DNA of 64,000 bases. Source: Streptomyces sp. NWU339. GTDB taxonomy: Bacteria; Actinomycetota; Actinomycetes; Streptomycetales; Streptomycetaceae. Every line of letters starts with the position of its first letter. Within the stretch, counting starts at the first letter, position 1. The position numbers were made by a program, and so were the translations under genes. The notes below the pieces were generated by a model. It searched no databases. It worked only from the letters and a program-made list of their open reading frames with translations, and was not told the DNA's origin. Below are positions 26,492 through 34,833 of the stretch, in pieces. The DNA is taken from the NCBI RefSeq assembly GCF_003143855.1, contig NZ_QFRK01000002.1:248001-312000 (forward strand), given 5' to 3'.

Positions 26492-26860
26492 GTGCAACTC
26501 GAAGCGCACGCCCCGTCCGTACCGCCTTCCGACACGATCCCCAAGCCTGGCTCCACGGAGGACCCGACCTTGACTCCGCTCATCGCGCTCACCGCGCTCG
26601 ACGACGCCATCGAGAACCTCGGCGTACCCGTCCCGTGCCGTTCCTACGACCCGGAGGTCTTCTTCGCCGAGTCCCCGGCGGACGTGGAGTACGCCAAGTC
26701 CCTCTGCCGTACCTGCCCCCTGATGGAGGCCTGCCTCGCCGGGGCCAAGGAGCGGCGTGAGCCGTGGGGCGTCTGGGGCGGGGAGCTGTTCGTCCAGGGC
26801 GTTGTCGTCGCCCGGAAGCGGCCGCGTGGCCGTCCGCGCAAGAACCCGGTCACGGCATGA
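26492..26860 (+). CDS. wblC: WblC (WhiB7-type) Fe-S transcriptional activator of antibiotic resistance
   Basis: 122 residues; GTG start with GAGGAAG upstream. Four cluster ligands Cys49, Cys72, Cys75 and Cys81 follow the WhiB pattern C-Xn-C-X2-C-X5-C. GVWGGE is the WhiB turn that contacts the housekeeping sigma factor. The C-terminal AT-hook RGRPRKNP is specific to the WhiB7/WblC class and binds the AT-rich block next to -35 elements. It activates intrinsic resistance genes after ribosome inhibition. The leader shows an AT-rich promoter, an upstream ORF and a terminator. The stop overlaps the next gene (ATGA). Confidence 0.95.
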   Translation: MQLEAHAPSVPPSDTIPKPGSTEDPTLTPLIALTALDDAIENLGVPVPCRSYDPEVFFAESPADVEYAKSLCRTCPLMEACLAGAKERREPWGVWGGELFVQGVVVARKRPRGRPRKNPVTA

Positions 26861-27180
26861 ACACCCCAGGAACGATCGACCATCCCCTCACGCACGACCC
26901 GCAGAAGCAGGCCCCGATGATGCCGACCGCCGACGAGCCCGCAGGCTCCGCGACCGAAGACTTCACCACCAGCGGCGCGAACGACTCGCGCCAGAACAGG
27001 ACCCGTGAGATGCAACTCATCCCAGAAGCCCTGGCCCGTGCGCATATGCACGAGCGGCTGCACGAGGCTGAGCGGGAGCGCCAGGCTGTACGCCTGGTGA
27101 CCGCTCGCCGGATGCAGCGCCGCGCCGAGCGTGCCTCCCGGCGCGCCCGCCGCGCGCTCGCCATGGCCGTCATGCAGTAG
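26857..27180 (+). CDS. hypothetical protein co-expressed with wblC
   Basis: 107 residues; its ATG overlaps the wblC stop, so it is translationally coupled. The first 50 residues are polar and probably disordered. The second half is a long Arg/Glu/Ala-rich helix (from ALARAHMHERLHE to the end), likely a basic coiled coil. I do not recognise a domain. I recall similar small ORFs following wblC in other Streptomyces, which argues that it is a real gene. Function unknown. Confidence 0.7.
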   Translation: MNTPGTIDHPLTHDPQKQAPMMPTADEPAGSATEDFTTSGANDSRQNRTREMQLIPEALARAHMHERLHEAERERQAVRLVTARRMQRRAERASRRARRALAMAVMQ

Positions 27181-27204
27181 CCGTGCAGTAGCGATTCTGC
27201 TGAT

Positions 27205-27289
27205 CAGCCGGTTCCTCCGATCCGGCTGACCCGGCGGTCTCTCTCCACCGCGGGGGCCGGTCCGTGCCGAACGGACCGGCCCCCGCGGT
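27205..27289. terminator. double hairpin terminator after the wblC operon
   Basis: A 7-bp stem (27205-27211 with 27222-27228) is followed by a perfect 18-bp GC-rich stem (27247-27264 with 27272-27289) with a 7-base loop, between convergent genes. Confidence 0.85.
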
Positions 27290-27334
27290 GCGTTGCACCG
27301 AGCGGGCCGCGACGGCGGGCGCGGCCCGCGCGTC

Positions 27335-28792
27335 TCACGCCTGAGCCGTCGACTTCTCCTCCGTCAGGGCCCCCGCGCTTTCCGCTTCCGCCGCCTCCAC
27401 CGCGCTCTCCGTGTTCGCCAGGCTCTCCGCGTCCAGTTCCGGTTCCTCCAGCTCCGGTTCCTCCGGGAGGAATCCCGGCAGCCACTCCTGCAGTTCATCG
27501 CGGAGCCGTACCGTCCCGCCCAACTGGCACAGCACACCGATCGTGCTCAGGGTCACCCGGTGTATCAGCAGATAGGCCGGAGGGAGGTTGAGCTGCTTGG
27601 CCAGTTGGTAGGCCGGGGAGCGGGGATCGCCGATGCGTGCGGCCTGGCCGCGCATCCAGCCACGGGTGAAGGTGAACGCCTCGACCCGCGCCGGTTCGAT
27701 GATCGGCAGGAGGTACTCGAGGACCGCGTCGGGATCCAGCTCGATGGTCTCCCTGACGAAACCCTCCGCGCACAGCATCCGGTAGACGGCCTCCGCCTCG
27801 CCGTCCAGTGTCATCCGCAGGGCCTCGCCGATGGGGTGGGGCAACCCGCCCGGGAGACGGTCGACCGTGCCGAAGTCCAGTACGCCGAGACGCCAGTCGT
27901 CCTCGCCGTCCGGACCGCCGGGCAGCAGACGGAAGTTGCCCGGATGCGGATCGGCGTGCAGCAGCCCGGTGCGGGCCGGGCCGGAGAACAGGAAGCGGGC
28001 CAGGAGCTGACCGGCCCGGTCGCGCTGCTCTTCCGTGCCGTCCGAAATGACCTCCGACAGTGGTACGCCGTCCATCCACTCGGTGACCAGCACCTGCTCG
28101 CGTTGGTGGACCACTGCCGGTACGACGACGTCGGGGTCGTCCGCGAACTCCTCGGCGTGGGCCTGCTGGGCCCGGGCCTCCAAGGCGTAGTCCAGTTCCT
28201 CCGCGACCCGGTCCTTCAGCTCCGTGATCAGTGGCTTGACGTCCACACCGGGGACGAGCGGGCCGAGCAGGCGGGCGAACCGGCTCAGCTGGTTCAGGTC
28301 GGACAGCAGGGCCTCGCCGGCGCCCGGGTACTGGACCTTGACCGCCACCTCGCGGCCGTCGTGCCACACTCCCCGGTGCACCTGGCCGATCGAGGCCGCA
28401 GCGGCCGGCTTGTCCTCGAACTCGAGGAACAGGTCGTGCCAGCCCTCGCCGAGCCGTTCCTCCAGCACCGCGTGCACGGTGCGGGTCGGCATGGGTGGGG
28501 CCGCCTCCTGAAGCTTCGTCAGCGCCGCGCGGTAGGGCCCGGCGATGTCCTCCGGCAGGGCCGACTCGAAGACCGACAGGGCCTGGCCGAACTTCATCGC
28601 GCCGCCCTTGAGTTCGCCGAGCACCTTGAACAGCTGTTCCGCGGTGCGCTGCTGCAGCTCCCGGCCGACGATCTCCGCGGACTCGCCCACGATCCGCTTG
28701 CCGAGCCCCCAGGTCGCCCGCCCGGCGAAGCCGAGCGGGAGCGCGGCCAGCTTGGCGGTCCGGGTGACCGCCTTCCGGGGAAGATCAGACAT
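27335..28792 (-). CDS. ABC1/AarF/UbiB-family atypical kinase
   Basis: 485 residues. Family hallmarks in order: the KxGQ motif (GAMKFGQALS), the Ala-rich nucleotide loop (AAAASIGQVH), VKVQYP with the ATP Lys, the catalytic loop HADPHPGNF and the metal motif DFGT. UbiB-family proteins are ATPases or kinases that support isoprenoid-lipid and quinone metabolism; the actinobacterial substrate is unknown. The C-terminal 50 residues are Glu/Ala-rich. Its start overlaps the end of the upstream ThiF-like gene by 8 bases, so both are made from one transcript. It is convergent with the wblC operon, as its homologue is adjacent to whiB7 in mycobacteria. Confidence 0.9.
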   Translation of the reverse strand: MSDLPRKAVTRTAKLAALPLGFAGRATWGLGKRIVGESAEIVGRELQQRTAEQLFKVLGELKGGAMKFGQALSVFESALPEDIAGPYRAALTKLQEAAPPMPTRTVHAVLEERLGEGWHDLFLEFEDKPAAAASIGQVHRGVWHDGREVAVKVQYPGAGEALLSDLNQLSRFARLLGPLVPGVDVKPLITELKDRVAEELDYALEARAQQAHAEEFADDPDVVVPAVVHQREQVLVTEWMDGVPLSEVISDGTEEQRDRAGQLLARFLFSGPARTGLLHADPHPGNFRLLPGGPDGEDDWRLGVLDFGTVDRLPGGLPHPIGEALRMTLDGEAEAVYRMLCAEGFVRETIELDPDAVLEYLLPIIEPARVEAFTFTRGWMRGQAARIGDPRSPAYQLAKQLNLPPAYLLIHRVTLSTIGVLCQLGGTVRLRDELQEWLPGFLPEEPELEEPELDAESLANTESAVEAAEAESAGALTEEKSTAQA

Positions 28793-30011
28793 GCGCCCTC
28801 CAAGTCCCTGCCGGCCGCTCCGCGTCCGCCATACGGCACAACTCCTTCGACGGCCCTTGCGGAGCCATTGTCTCGTGCGCCCGGCCGTACTCGGAGGTGT
28901 GTTCCGACATACCTTTCACCGCGTCCCCCTCCGCCGCTCCGCACGGGCACCCGGGACGGGCCCGGACCGGTCGCGCATGCCAGTGCAGACCTGGGAGGGA
29001 CACCTCCCAACGAGTGCCGGCACTGGACGGAACATGGCCGTCCAGGTGAGCCAACGCGTGGGCGCCGGCCAGTCCGGCCACGGTCGCGGCCAGAGCCATG
29101 TCGCAGGCCCCCACCCGACGCTGCCGCCCGGAGCGCCACTGGGCGACCATACGGGGCCAAGTCGGGTCCCGGTCGGCCCGGTCCCCGTGGAGGCAGCCCG
29201 CGCAGGCCGTCTCACCGGGCAGGACGAGAGGTCCGACGACACCGGTCCCCTCCGCCACGCCCGCATGGAGATGGGGTGTTCCGGAGGCCACCAGGGGCTC
29301 GGCCCCCGACGGGTCGGGTGCGTGCACGGCGACATCGTCCCGGGGAGCGAGGATCACCAGGGAGAACCCGGGATCGCCCCCCTCGGACGGCGACCGGGCG
29401 GTACGGTGCCGCGGTCGGTCCGGCGCGGCGCGGCGTACGGCGCGGCGGGCCGCCTCGTCCCTGCGGTCGCCGATGGCTTCGGCGGGCAGGCCGCCCGGTG
29501 CGACGTCCCAGGGTTCGACCTGCCCGATGTCGCGCACGTCGACCTCGCCCACACCGGCTCCCGACAGCAGTGCCGCCAGCATCGCGCCCACCCGGCCGGC
29601 GCCCCTCACCTGCACCCGCGCGCCGCGGCGCGCGGCGAGTCGCCCGAGCGCGTCGCCCGGTGCGGAGGTGGTCAGGGTCAGCGAGGCCAGATCGGGGCGC
29701 AGCCGGTCGAGGACCTCCCGCTTCTCGCGGAGGGCGCCAGCGGCCGGACCGCCGCCCCGGGAGTCGTCCAGGAGCCCGGCCCGCGACAGTCTGGTCATGA
29801 GCCGGTCGACATGGCCGTCGGGCAGATCCATGCGCCGGCCTTCCTCACGCAGGTGATCGAGCCCGCGGGTGCCGTCGAGCAGGTCGAGGAAGCTGCCCGT
29901 CGCCGTGTCCACCGGCCCCAGGGTCAACGCGTGCGCGGGTGTCATCCCGAACTGCACGGTGTTGAGGTCGCGCCATCCGCGCCGGAGCGCGGGTTTCACC
30001 ATCGGATGCAT
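28785..30011 (-). CDS. orphan ThiF/E1-like protein with N-terminal RRE-like region
   Basis: 408 residues from ATG 30011 (GGGGGA upstream); ATG 30002 is possible. Residues 20-80 (ALTLGPVDTATGSFLDLLDG, then a helix ending SRAGLLDD) look like the winged-helix peptide-binding region at the start of azole-peptide (TOMM/ocin-ThiF) cyclodehydratase partners. A Rossmann region with GAGRVGAMLA follows, then CAGC and CPC Cys pairs for zinc. The usual E1 motif after the second strand is RDIGQVEPWDV, and no clear adenylation Arg/Asp set is seen, so it may not adenylate. No YcaO gene or precursor peptide is nearby. Coupled to the ABC1 kinase gene. Confidence 0.7.
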   Translation of the reverse strand: MHPMVKPALRRGWRDLNTVQFGMTPAHALTLGPVDTATGSFLDLLDGTRGLDHLREEGRRMDLPDGHVDRLMTRLSRAGLLDDSRGGGPAAGALREKREVLDRLRPDLASLTLTTSAPGDALGRLAARRGARVQVRGAGRVGAMLAALLSGAGVGEVDVRDIGQVEPWDVAPGGLPAEAIGDRRDEAARRAVRRAAPDRPRHRTARSPSEGGDPGFSLVILAPRDDVAVHAPDPSGAEPLVASGTPHLHAGVAEGTGVVGPLVLPGETACAGCLHGDRADRDPTWPRMVAQWRSGRQRRVGACDMALAATVAGLAGAHALAHLDGHVPSSAGTRWEVSLPGLHWHARPVRARPGCPCGAAEGDAVKGMSEHTSEYGRAHETMAPQGPSKELCRMADAERPAGTWRAHV

Positions 30012-30295
30012 GCCAGGTCCCCCGTATGCCCTTGATCGCTGCCGTAGTGCCGTGTGTCACCGAACCCGTCGTGGCACCGCTGAACTGCGCTGCCCGGTAC
30101 CGCTGGAGCCCAGTACGGCTGAACCCGCTCGTGGAGCGGTCGACGAGTGCCAGCATGCACCGCTTTGAAGAAGTGTGCGGAAAGTTGTCCACAGGCGGGG
30201 AGAATGATCCTATAAATCCTGCGCATGGTGGGGGGTTCGGCATCGAAGCGTCCCGGAACCGGGACTTCCCCGTGGCCAGCGGGTAACGTCGGGGC

Positions 30296-30919
30296 GTGCC
30301 CGCCGACCCACCGCACCGCGCCGCCCCACCACAGCGCAGCACGACGAGCCAGGCGATGAACGGCTCACGGGCGAGCGCGATCGAGGTCCGCCGGAGTTCC
30401 CGCCGACGCAGAACGGTGTCCGCGTACCGCGAGGGCGATCGCACCGTCGTGCTCATTCCTGCCCGGATGTCCGAGGCGGAGGAGCAGCGCTGGGTGAACG
30501 TCATGCTCGACAAGCTGGCCGCCCAGGAGAGCAGGCGGACACTCGGGCACACCGAACTGGCCGAGCGGGCCGAGCGGCTGTCGGCCCAGTACTTCGACGG
30601 GCGGGCCCTGCCCCGCTCAGTGCGGTGGGTGACCAACCAGAACACGCGCTGGGGCTCGTGCACGCCGTCCGAGGGCAGCATCCGCCTGTCGCACCGGCTG
30701 CAGGGCATGCCCGAGTACGTCGTCGACTACGTCCTCTGCCACGAGCTGGCGCATCTGCTGGTGCCCGGTCACGGGCCCCGTTTCTGGCGCCTGCTGGAGG
30801 CGTATCCGAAGACGGAACGGGCCCGGGGTTACCTCGAAGGCGTGGTCGCGGCCGAGCGGCTGCCGCATCTGCCCGGCACCCGCGCCGAGGGAACGCCGTC
30901 CGAAGCGAGCACGCCGTAG
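30296..30919 (+). CDS. YgjP-like zinc metallopeptidase (DUF45, M48-type)
   Basis: 207 residues from GTG 30296; ATG 30356 is an alternative. A TAACGT hexamer ends 6 bases before the GTG and no SD is seen. The core matches YgjP/WLM-like peptidases: NTRWGSCTP, then VDYVLCHELAHLLVPGHGPR with zinc ligands His149, His153 and His159 and catalytic Glu150, followed by FW. The family is cytosolic, and I know of no substrate for it in actinomycetes. It is divergent from the ThiF-like gene; the 284-base gap between them holds a TATAAA hexamer at 30211-30216 without a well-spaced -35. Confidence 0.88.
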   Translation: MPADPPHRAAPPQRSTTSQAMNGSRASAIEVRRSSRRRRTVSAYREGDRTVVLIPARMSEAEEQRWVNVMLDKLAAQESRRTLGHTELAERAERLSAQYFDGRALPRSVRWVTNQNTRWGSCTPSEGSIRLSHRLQGMPEYVVDYVLCHELAHLLVPGHGPRFWRLLEAYPKTERARGYLEGVVAAERLPHLPGTRAEGTPSEASTP

Positions 30920-31027
30920 GGCACGCGCGTGTTGTGTACCGGGTCTGTACCGACTTCGTCGGTTGTCCGGGTTTGCCGTTAGCCTGGCGCGACGCACTCG
31001 CATTCGGGATGGGGGACGGTCGTACGC

Positions 31028-32743
31028 ATGGCCAGGGAATTCCAACGCGGCCACAAGGCCAGGATCAGTGATCTCACCGCTGGCACGGACCTGTACGTCG
31101 GCGTGCAGATCTCCGGCCCCGGGCTCACCTTCGACATCAGCTGCTTCGGTCTCGACGCCGACGAACGGCTCTCGGACGACAGGTACTTCGTCTTCTTCAA
31201 CCAGCCGAAGTCCCCCGAGGAGTCCCTTCAGCTCCTGGGTGCGCAGGCGGGCGACACGGAATCCTTCCGGGTGACGCTGGACCGGATCCCACAGCAGATC
31301 AGGAAGCTGTCCTTCACGGCGACGCTCGACGGCGCCGGGCAGATGTCCCAGATCGGTCCCGGATACATCCGCATCGTCGCGGGCGGCGAGGAAGTGGCCC
31401 GCTACCCCTTCGACGGCTCTGAGTTCTCCACCGAGCGGGCGGTGATGCTGGGTGACTTCTACTTCAAGGACGTGTGGCGGTTCGCCGCCGTCGGTCAGGG
31501 CTTCGACGGCGGGCTCGAAGCGCTGCTGAAGAACTTCGGCGGTGAGGTGGCGGAGGAGGAGCCCGCCGCCCCGCAGCAGCCGCAGGCGGGCGGCGCCCCC
31601 GGCTTCGCGCCGCCCGCGTTCGCCGTGCCCGGAACCCCCGCGCCCGCTCCCGCCCCCGCGCCGGCCCCTCAGCCCGCGGCACAGGGCTTCGCCCCTCCTC
31701 CCGGCGCCACCCCGCCACCGGCTCCGGCGCCGTCGGTGCACGCCGCGCAGACGATCGTCGCGCCCCTGAACACTCCGCCCGGCGGCCCCCCGGTGCCGCC
31801 TCCGGCTCCGGCTCCGGCGCCCGCGCCCTTCGGCCGGCCCGGCCAGCAGCCACCGCCACCCGGCCCGCCCGCTCCGAGCGCCCCGCCGCCCCCTGGCTAC
31901 GGCGCACAGCCGCAGGCACCGCAGGCTCCCGCCCCGCCGCCCGGTCACGGTCATCCGACACCCCCACCCGGCTACGGCCAGCAGCCGCCGCCCGGACTGC
32001 CGGGTCAGATGCCGGGTCAGATGCCCGGCCCGCAGGCGCCCTACGGGGCACCGCAGGGTACTCCCCAGGGCGCACCGCAGACCCCGGGTGTGCTCGGCGC
32101 GCTCCAGATGTTCAAGGAGACGCCCACCGGGCAGCGCTGGACCCAGCAGAACCGGAAGCTCGTCCGCGTCGACCTCGGCATCGGCGGTCAGCCCGTGCTG
32201 GCCCGGCAGGGCAGCATGGTCCTCTACCAGGGCAAGGTCGACTTCAGCTACAAGGGCGCGGGGTTCACCGGCCGGATCGTGGGCAACGCGACCGGCCAGG
32301 AGATGCAGCTGATGCGCTGCACGGGCCAGGGCCAGGTGTTCTTCGCCGAGGACGCCACGATGCTGCACCCGATCGAGCTCCAGGGCGACGCCGTGTGCGT
32401 CTCCGCCGAGAACGTCCTCGCCTTCGACGAAGGCCTCCAGTACGAGGTCCGCCGCATCGAGGGGCACGGCATTCCCGGTGGCGCGCTGTTCACGATGCAG
32501 TTCCAGGGGACCGGCACCATCGTCGTGAAGACGCACGGTGTGCCCGTGGTGCTGCCGGTGACGCCCACCACGTTCGCCGACTGCAACGCCGTGGTCGCCT
32601 GGTCGGCCGCCTCCCAGGTGATCGTCTCCAGTCAGGTGCGAATGCGCCGCAACTCCTACCCCGGCGACACCGGGGAGGGCGTCAACCTCCAGTTCCGGGG
32701 AGCGCCCGGCAACTTCATCGTCGTCCAGCCGTACGAGATCTGA
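31028..32743 (+). CDS. TerD-AIM24 fusion protein
   Basis: 571 residues. Residues 1-180 are a TerD domain (calcium-binding stress fold): DLYVGVQISG, DISCFGLD, YFVFFNQPKSPE, and the GEEVARYPFDG segment. A long Pro/Ala/Gln linker runs from about 190 to 355. The C-terminal part from about 365 matches AIM24 (LARQGSMVLYQGKVDFSYKG, VFFAEDATMLHPIEL). TerD proteins act with tellurite and stress resistance modules, and AIM24 is named for a mitochondrial assembly factor; the joint role is unknown. It is first of three genes, followed by two stand-alone AIM24 proteins 11 and 17 bases apart. Confidence 0.9.
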   Translation: MAREFQRGHKARISDLTAGTDLYVGVQISGPGLTFDISCFGLDADERLSDDRYFVFFNQPKSPEESLQLLGAQAGDTESFRVTLDRIPQQIRKLSFTATLDGAGQMSQIGPGYIRIVAGGEEVARYPFDGSEFSTERAVMLGDFYFKDVWRFAAVGQGFDGGLEALLKNFGGEVAEEEPAAPQQPQAGGAPGFAPPAFAVPGTPAPAPAPAPAPQPAAQGFAPPPGATPPPAPAPSVHAAQTIVAPLNTPPGGPPVPPPAPAPAPAPFGRPGQQPPPPGPPAPSAPPPPGYGAQPQAPQAPAPPPGHGHPTPPPGYGQQPPPGLPGQMPGQMPGPQAPYGAPQGTPQGAPQTPGVLGALQMFKETPTGQRWTQQNRKLVRVDLGIGGQPVLARQGSMVLYQGKVDFSYKGAGFTGRIVGNATGQEMQLMRCTGQGQVFFAEDATMLHPIELQGDAVCVSAENVLAFDEGLQYEVRRIEGHGIPGGALFTMQFQGTGTIVVKTHGVPVVLPVTPTTFADCNAVVAWSAASQVIVSSQVRMRRNSYPGDTGEGVNLQFRGAPGNFIVVQPYEI

Positions 32744-32754
32744 GGGAGCCCGTC

Positions 32755-33435
32755 ATGAACCAGCCGCTCGCGGGCTACGCCCCCGCCCCCGTCACCGCGC
32801 GCATGGAGAACCACGGCAACCACATGCTGAAGGTCGCCATGCAGACCGGCAACGACCTCTTCGCGCGCGTGGGATCCATGGTCGCCTATGAAGGGTTCGT
32901 CCAGTACGAGCCCAACCCGTCGGCCGTGCGCCAGATCGCGCGGGACTGGATGACCGGGGAGGGCGCGCCGCTGATGAAGTGCTCCGGCGACGGCCTGCTC
33001 TACCTCGCCGACTACGGTGCCAACGTCGTCGTGATCAACCTCAACGGCGACGGCATCTCCGTCAACGCCACCAACCTGCTCGCCTTCGACGCCCACCTGT
33101 CCTGGGGCGTGGAGCGGGTGAAGGGCCTGGCGAAGTTCGCCGGGCAGGGCCTGTGGAACACCAGGATCTCCGGGCAGGGCTGGGTCGCGCTGACCTCCCG
33201 GGGCAAGCCGATCGTCGTCGACTGCGGCGGTGGCGAGGACGAGACGTACGTCGACCCGGACGCCCTGGTGGCCTGGTCCCCGAACCTCAAGGTGAAGGGC
33301 AAGCGCAGCTTCCGGGCACAGTCGCTGATCGGCCGAGGCAGCGGCGAGGCCTACCAGATGGCGTTCTCCGGTCAGGGCATCGTCGTCGTCCAGCCCAGTG
33401 AGGACAGCACCGACCGTCTCCGGGTCCGGGGCTGA
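32755..33435 (+). CDS. AIM24 family protein
   Basis: 226 residues; GGGAG 6 bases before the ATG. The AIM24 beta-rich pattern is clear: LFARVGSMVAYEGFVQYEP, LYLADYGANVVVINLNGDG, then SFRAQSLIGRGSGEAYQM and GIVVVQPSE. No signal peptide or membrane segment. It is the middle gene of the TerD-AIM24 operon, and its fold repeats that of both neighbours, so the three products may assemble together. That is inference; no biochemical role is established that I know of. Confidence 0.9.
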   Translation: MNQPLAGYAPAPVTARMENHGNHMLKVAMQTGNDLFARVGSMVAYEGFVQYEPNPSAVRQIARDWMTGEGAPLMKCSGDGLLYLADYGANVVVINLNGDGISVNATNLLAFDAHLSWGVERVKGLAKFAGQGLWNTRISGQGWVALTSRGKPIVVDCGGGEDETYVDPDALVAWSPNLKVKGKRSFRAQSLIGRGSGEAYQMAFSGQGIVVVQPSEDSTDRLRVRG

Positions 33436-33452
33436 GGGGGAGCAACCACACC

Positions 33453-34208
33453 ATGCAGAGCCCGCTTTTCGCCTACAACGACCAGCAGACCCAGGAACGC
33501 TGGAGCCTGCAGAACAAGCAGATGCTCCGGGTCGTCCTGGGGGGTCACGACGACATCCTCGCCCGCAAGGGCAGCATGATCGCCTATCAGGGACTCGTCG
33601 AGTTCGACGCCGAGTACCAGAGCCGCGGTCAGGCACACAGCCGTGCGCGCACCGGTGAGGGACTGGACCTGATGCGCTGCCACGGGCAGGGCACGGTCTA
33701 CCTCGCCAACCTCGCCCAGCACATCCATCTCATGGACGTGGACCACGAGGGGCTGACCGTCGACAGCAGCTATGTGCTCGCGATGGACTCCTCGCTGCAC
33801 CACGAGGTCATCGCCGTCGACAGCCTGTACGGCATCTCCGGCTCCGGGAAGTACCAGCTCAACATCACCGGCCAGGGCAAGGTCGCGCTGATGACCTCCG
33901 GCATGCCGCTGCTGATGCAGGTGACGCCGGACAAGTACGTCAGCTGCGACGCCGACGCGATCGTCGCCTGGTCCACGGGGCTGCGTGTGCAGATGCAGGC
34001 CCAGACCCACTCCTCCGGGGTGTGGCGGCGCCGCGGCAGCACCGGTGAGGGCTGGGAGTTCAGCTTCATGGGCAGCGGTTTCGCACTCGTCCAGCCCAGC
34101 GAGCTGCTGCCGCCGCAGAACGCCCAGATCGGCTCCGGCCTCGCGGCACAGTACGGCATGGGCCAGCAGGGCGCCCGTGGACAGAACCAGGGCAACGTCT
34201 GGAGCTGA
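33453..34208 (+). CDS. AIM24 family protein
   Basis: 251 residues; GGGAGC upstream of the ATG. Same family as the previous gene, with ILARKGSMIAYQGLVEFD, VYLANLAQHIHLMDVDHEG, and FSFMGSGFALVQPSE. It carries a longer C-terminal tail rich in Gln and Gly (YGMGQQGARGQNQG). It is the last gene of the TerD-AIM24 operon; a hairpin with one G-T pair (34232-34258) follows as terminator. The three AIM24 domains probably arose by local duplication, since they share motif order but differ widely in sequence. Confidence 0.9.
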   Translation: MQSPLFAYNDQQTQERWSLQNKQMLRVVLGGHDDILARKGSMIAYQGLVEFDAEYQSRGQAHSRARTGEGLDLMRCHGQGTVYLANLAQHIHLMDVDHEGLTVDSSYVLAMDSSLHHEVIAVDSLYGISGSGKYQLNITGQGKVALMTSGMPLLMQVTPDKYVSCDADAIVAWSTGLRVQMQAQTHSSGVWRRRGSTGEGWEFSFMGSGFALVQPSELLPPQNAQIGSGLAAQYGMGQQGARGQNQGNVWS

Positions 34209-34231
34209 GCCGCTGGCCAGGACAGAGGTGA

Positions 34232-34258
34232 GGGGCGACCGCCCGTGGCGGTTGCCCC
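34232..34258. terminator. terminator after the TerD-AIM24 operon
   Basis: A 12-bp stem (34232-34243 with 34247-34258, one G-T pair) with a 3-base loop between convergent genes. Confidence 0.6.
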
Positions 34259-34305
34259 CACGCGTGTGCTCTTCGCACAGCGCTCATCCCGTGTGCGCCC
34301 GTGCG

Positions 34306-34833
34306 TCAGACGCCCAGTCTCGTCCGGGTCTCTTCCAGCAGGCGGACGACCGAGGTATCGGCCACGTCCGCCACCTCGTCGTACGGAAACCAGCGCAGGT
34401 CGAGAGACTCGTCGCTGATGGCGTGTGCGGCGTCCGGGGACGCCACGGCCGCGTACTGGACGTCGAAGTGCCAGTGGCAGGGCGACGGGATCGCGTGCCG
34501 GTCCAGACGCACCGGCCCGCCCTTCAGGAGGGTCAGCCCCGCGATGCCCGACTCCTCGGTGGCCTCCCGCAGAGCCGCAGCCGCGAGTGAAGCGTCACCC
34601 GGCTCACAGTGACCGCCCATCTGCAGCCACATCCGCAGCTTCCGGTGCAGGGTCAGCAGCACCCGGCCGCGCCCCGGATCGATGACCAGGGAGCTCGCGG
34701 TGATGTGGCCGGCGTCGCAGGCCTTCCACATGCCGTCCTGGTGCGCGGCGAGGTGGTCGAGGTAGGCCTGGCGGAGTTCCGGCTGGTTCTCGTACCCCTT
34801 GAGCACGAGAACCGTGTCGTCGTACAGGCTCAC
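34306..34833 (-). CDS. Nudix hydrolase
   Basis: 175 residues; the GTG start overlaps the stop of the upstream protease gene, so it is translationally coupled. The Nudix box is complete (GGHCEPGDASL then LREATEESGI). The insert DVQYAAVA and the helix EVADVADTSVVRLLEE close the fold. The N-terminal 45 residues form a helical extension (LRQAYLDHLAAH) found in a subset of actinobacterial Nudix proteins. The substrate cannot be told from the box alone. It is the second gene of a two-gene unit with the DUF2342 metalloprotease. Confidence 0.88.
   Translation of the reverse strand: MSLYDDTVLVLKGYENQPELRQAYLDHLAAHQDGMWKACDAGHITASSLVIDPGRGRVLLTLHRKLRMWLQMGGHCEPGDASLAAAALREATEESGIAGLTLLKGGPVRLDRHAIPSPCHWHFDVQYAAVASPDAAHAISDESLDLRWFPYDEVADVADTSVVRLLEETRTRLGV

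Noticed and set aside
28785..30011. Thiazole/oxazole peptide gene cluster
   Set aside because: No YcaO, dehydrogenase or leader peptide occurs in the surrounding 10 kb.
30185..30216. Promoter TTGTCC with TATAAA before the YgjP gene
   Set aside because: The spacer is 20 bases, outside the usual 16-19, so it is not listed as a feature.
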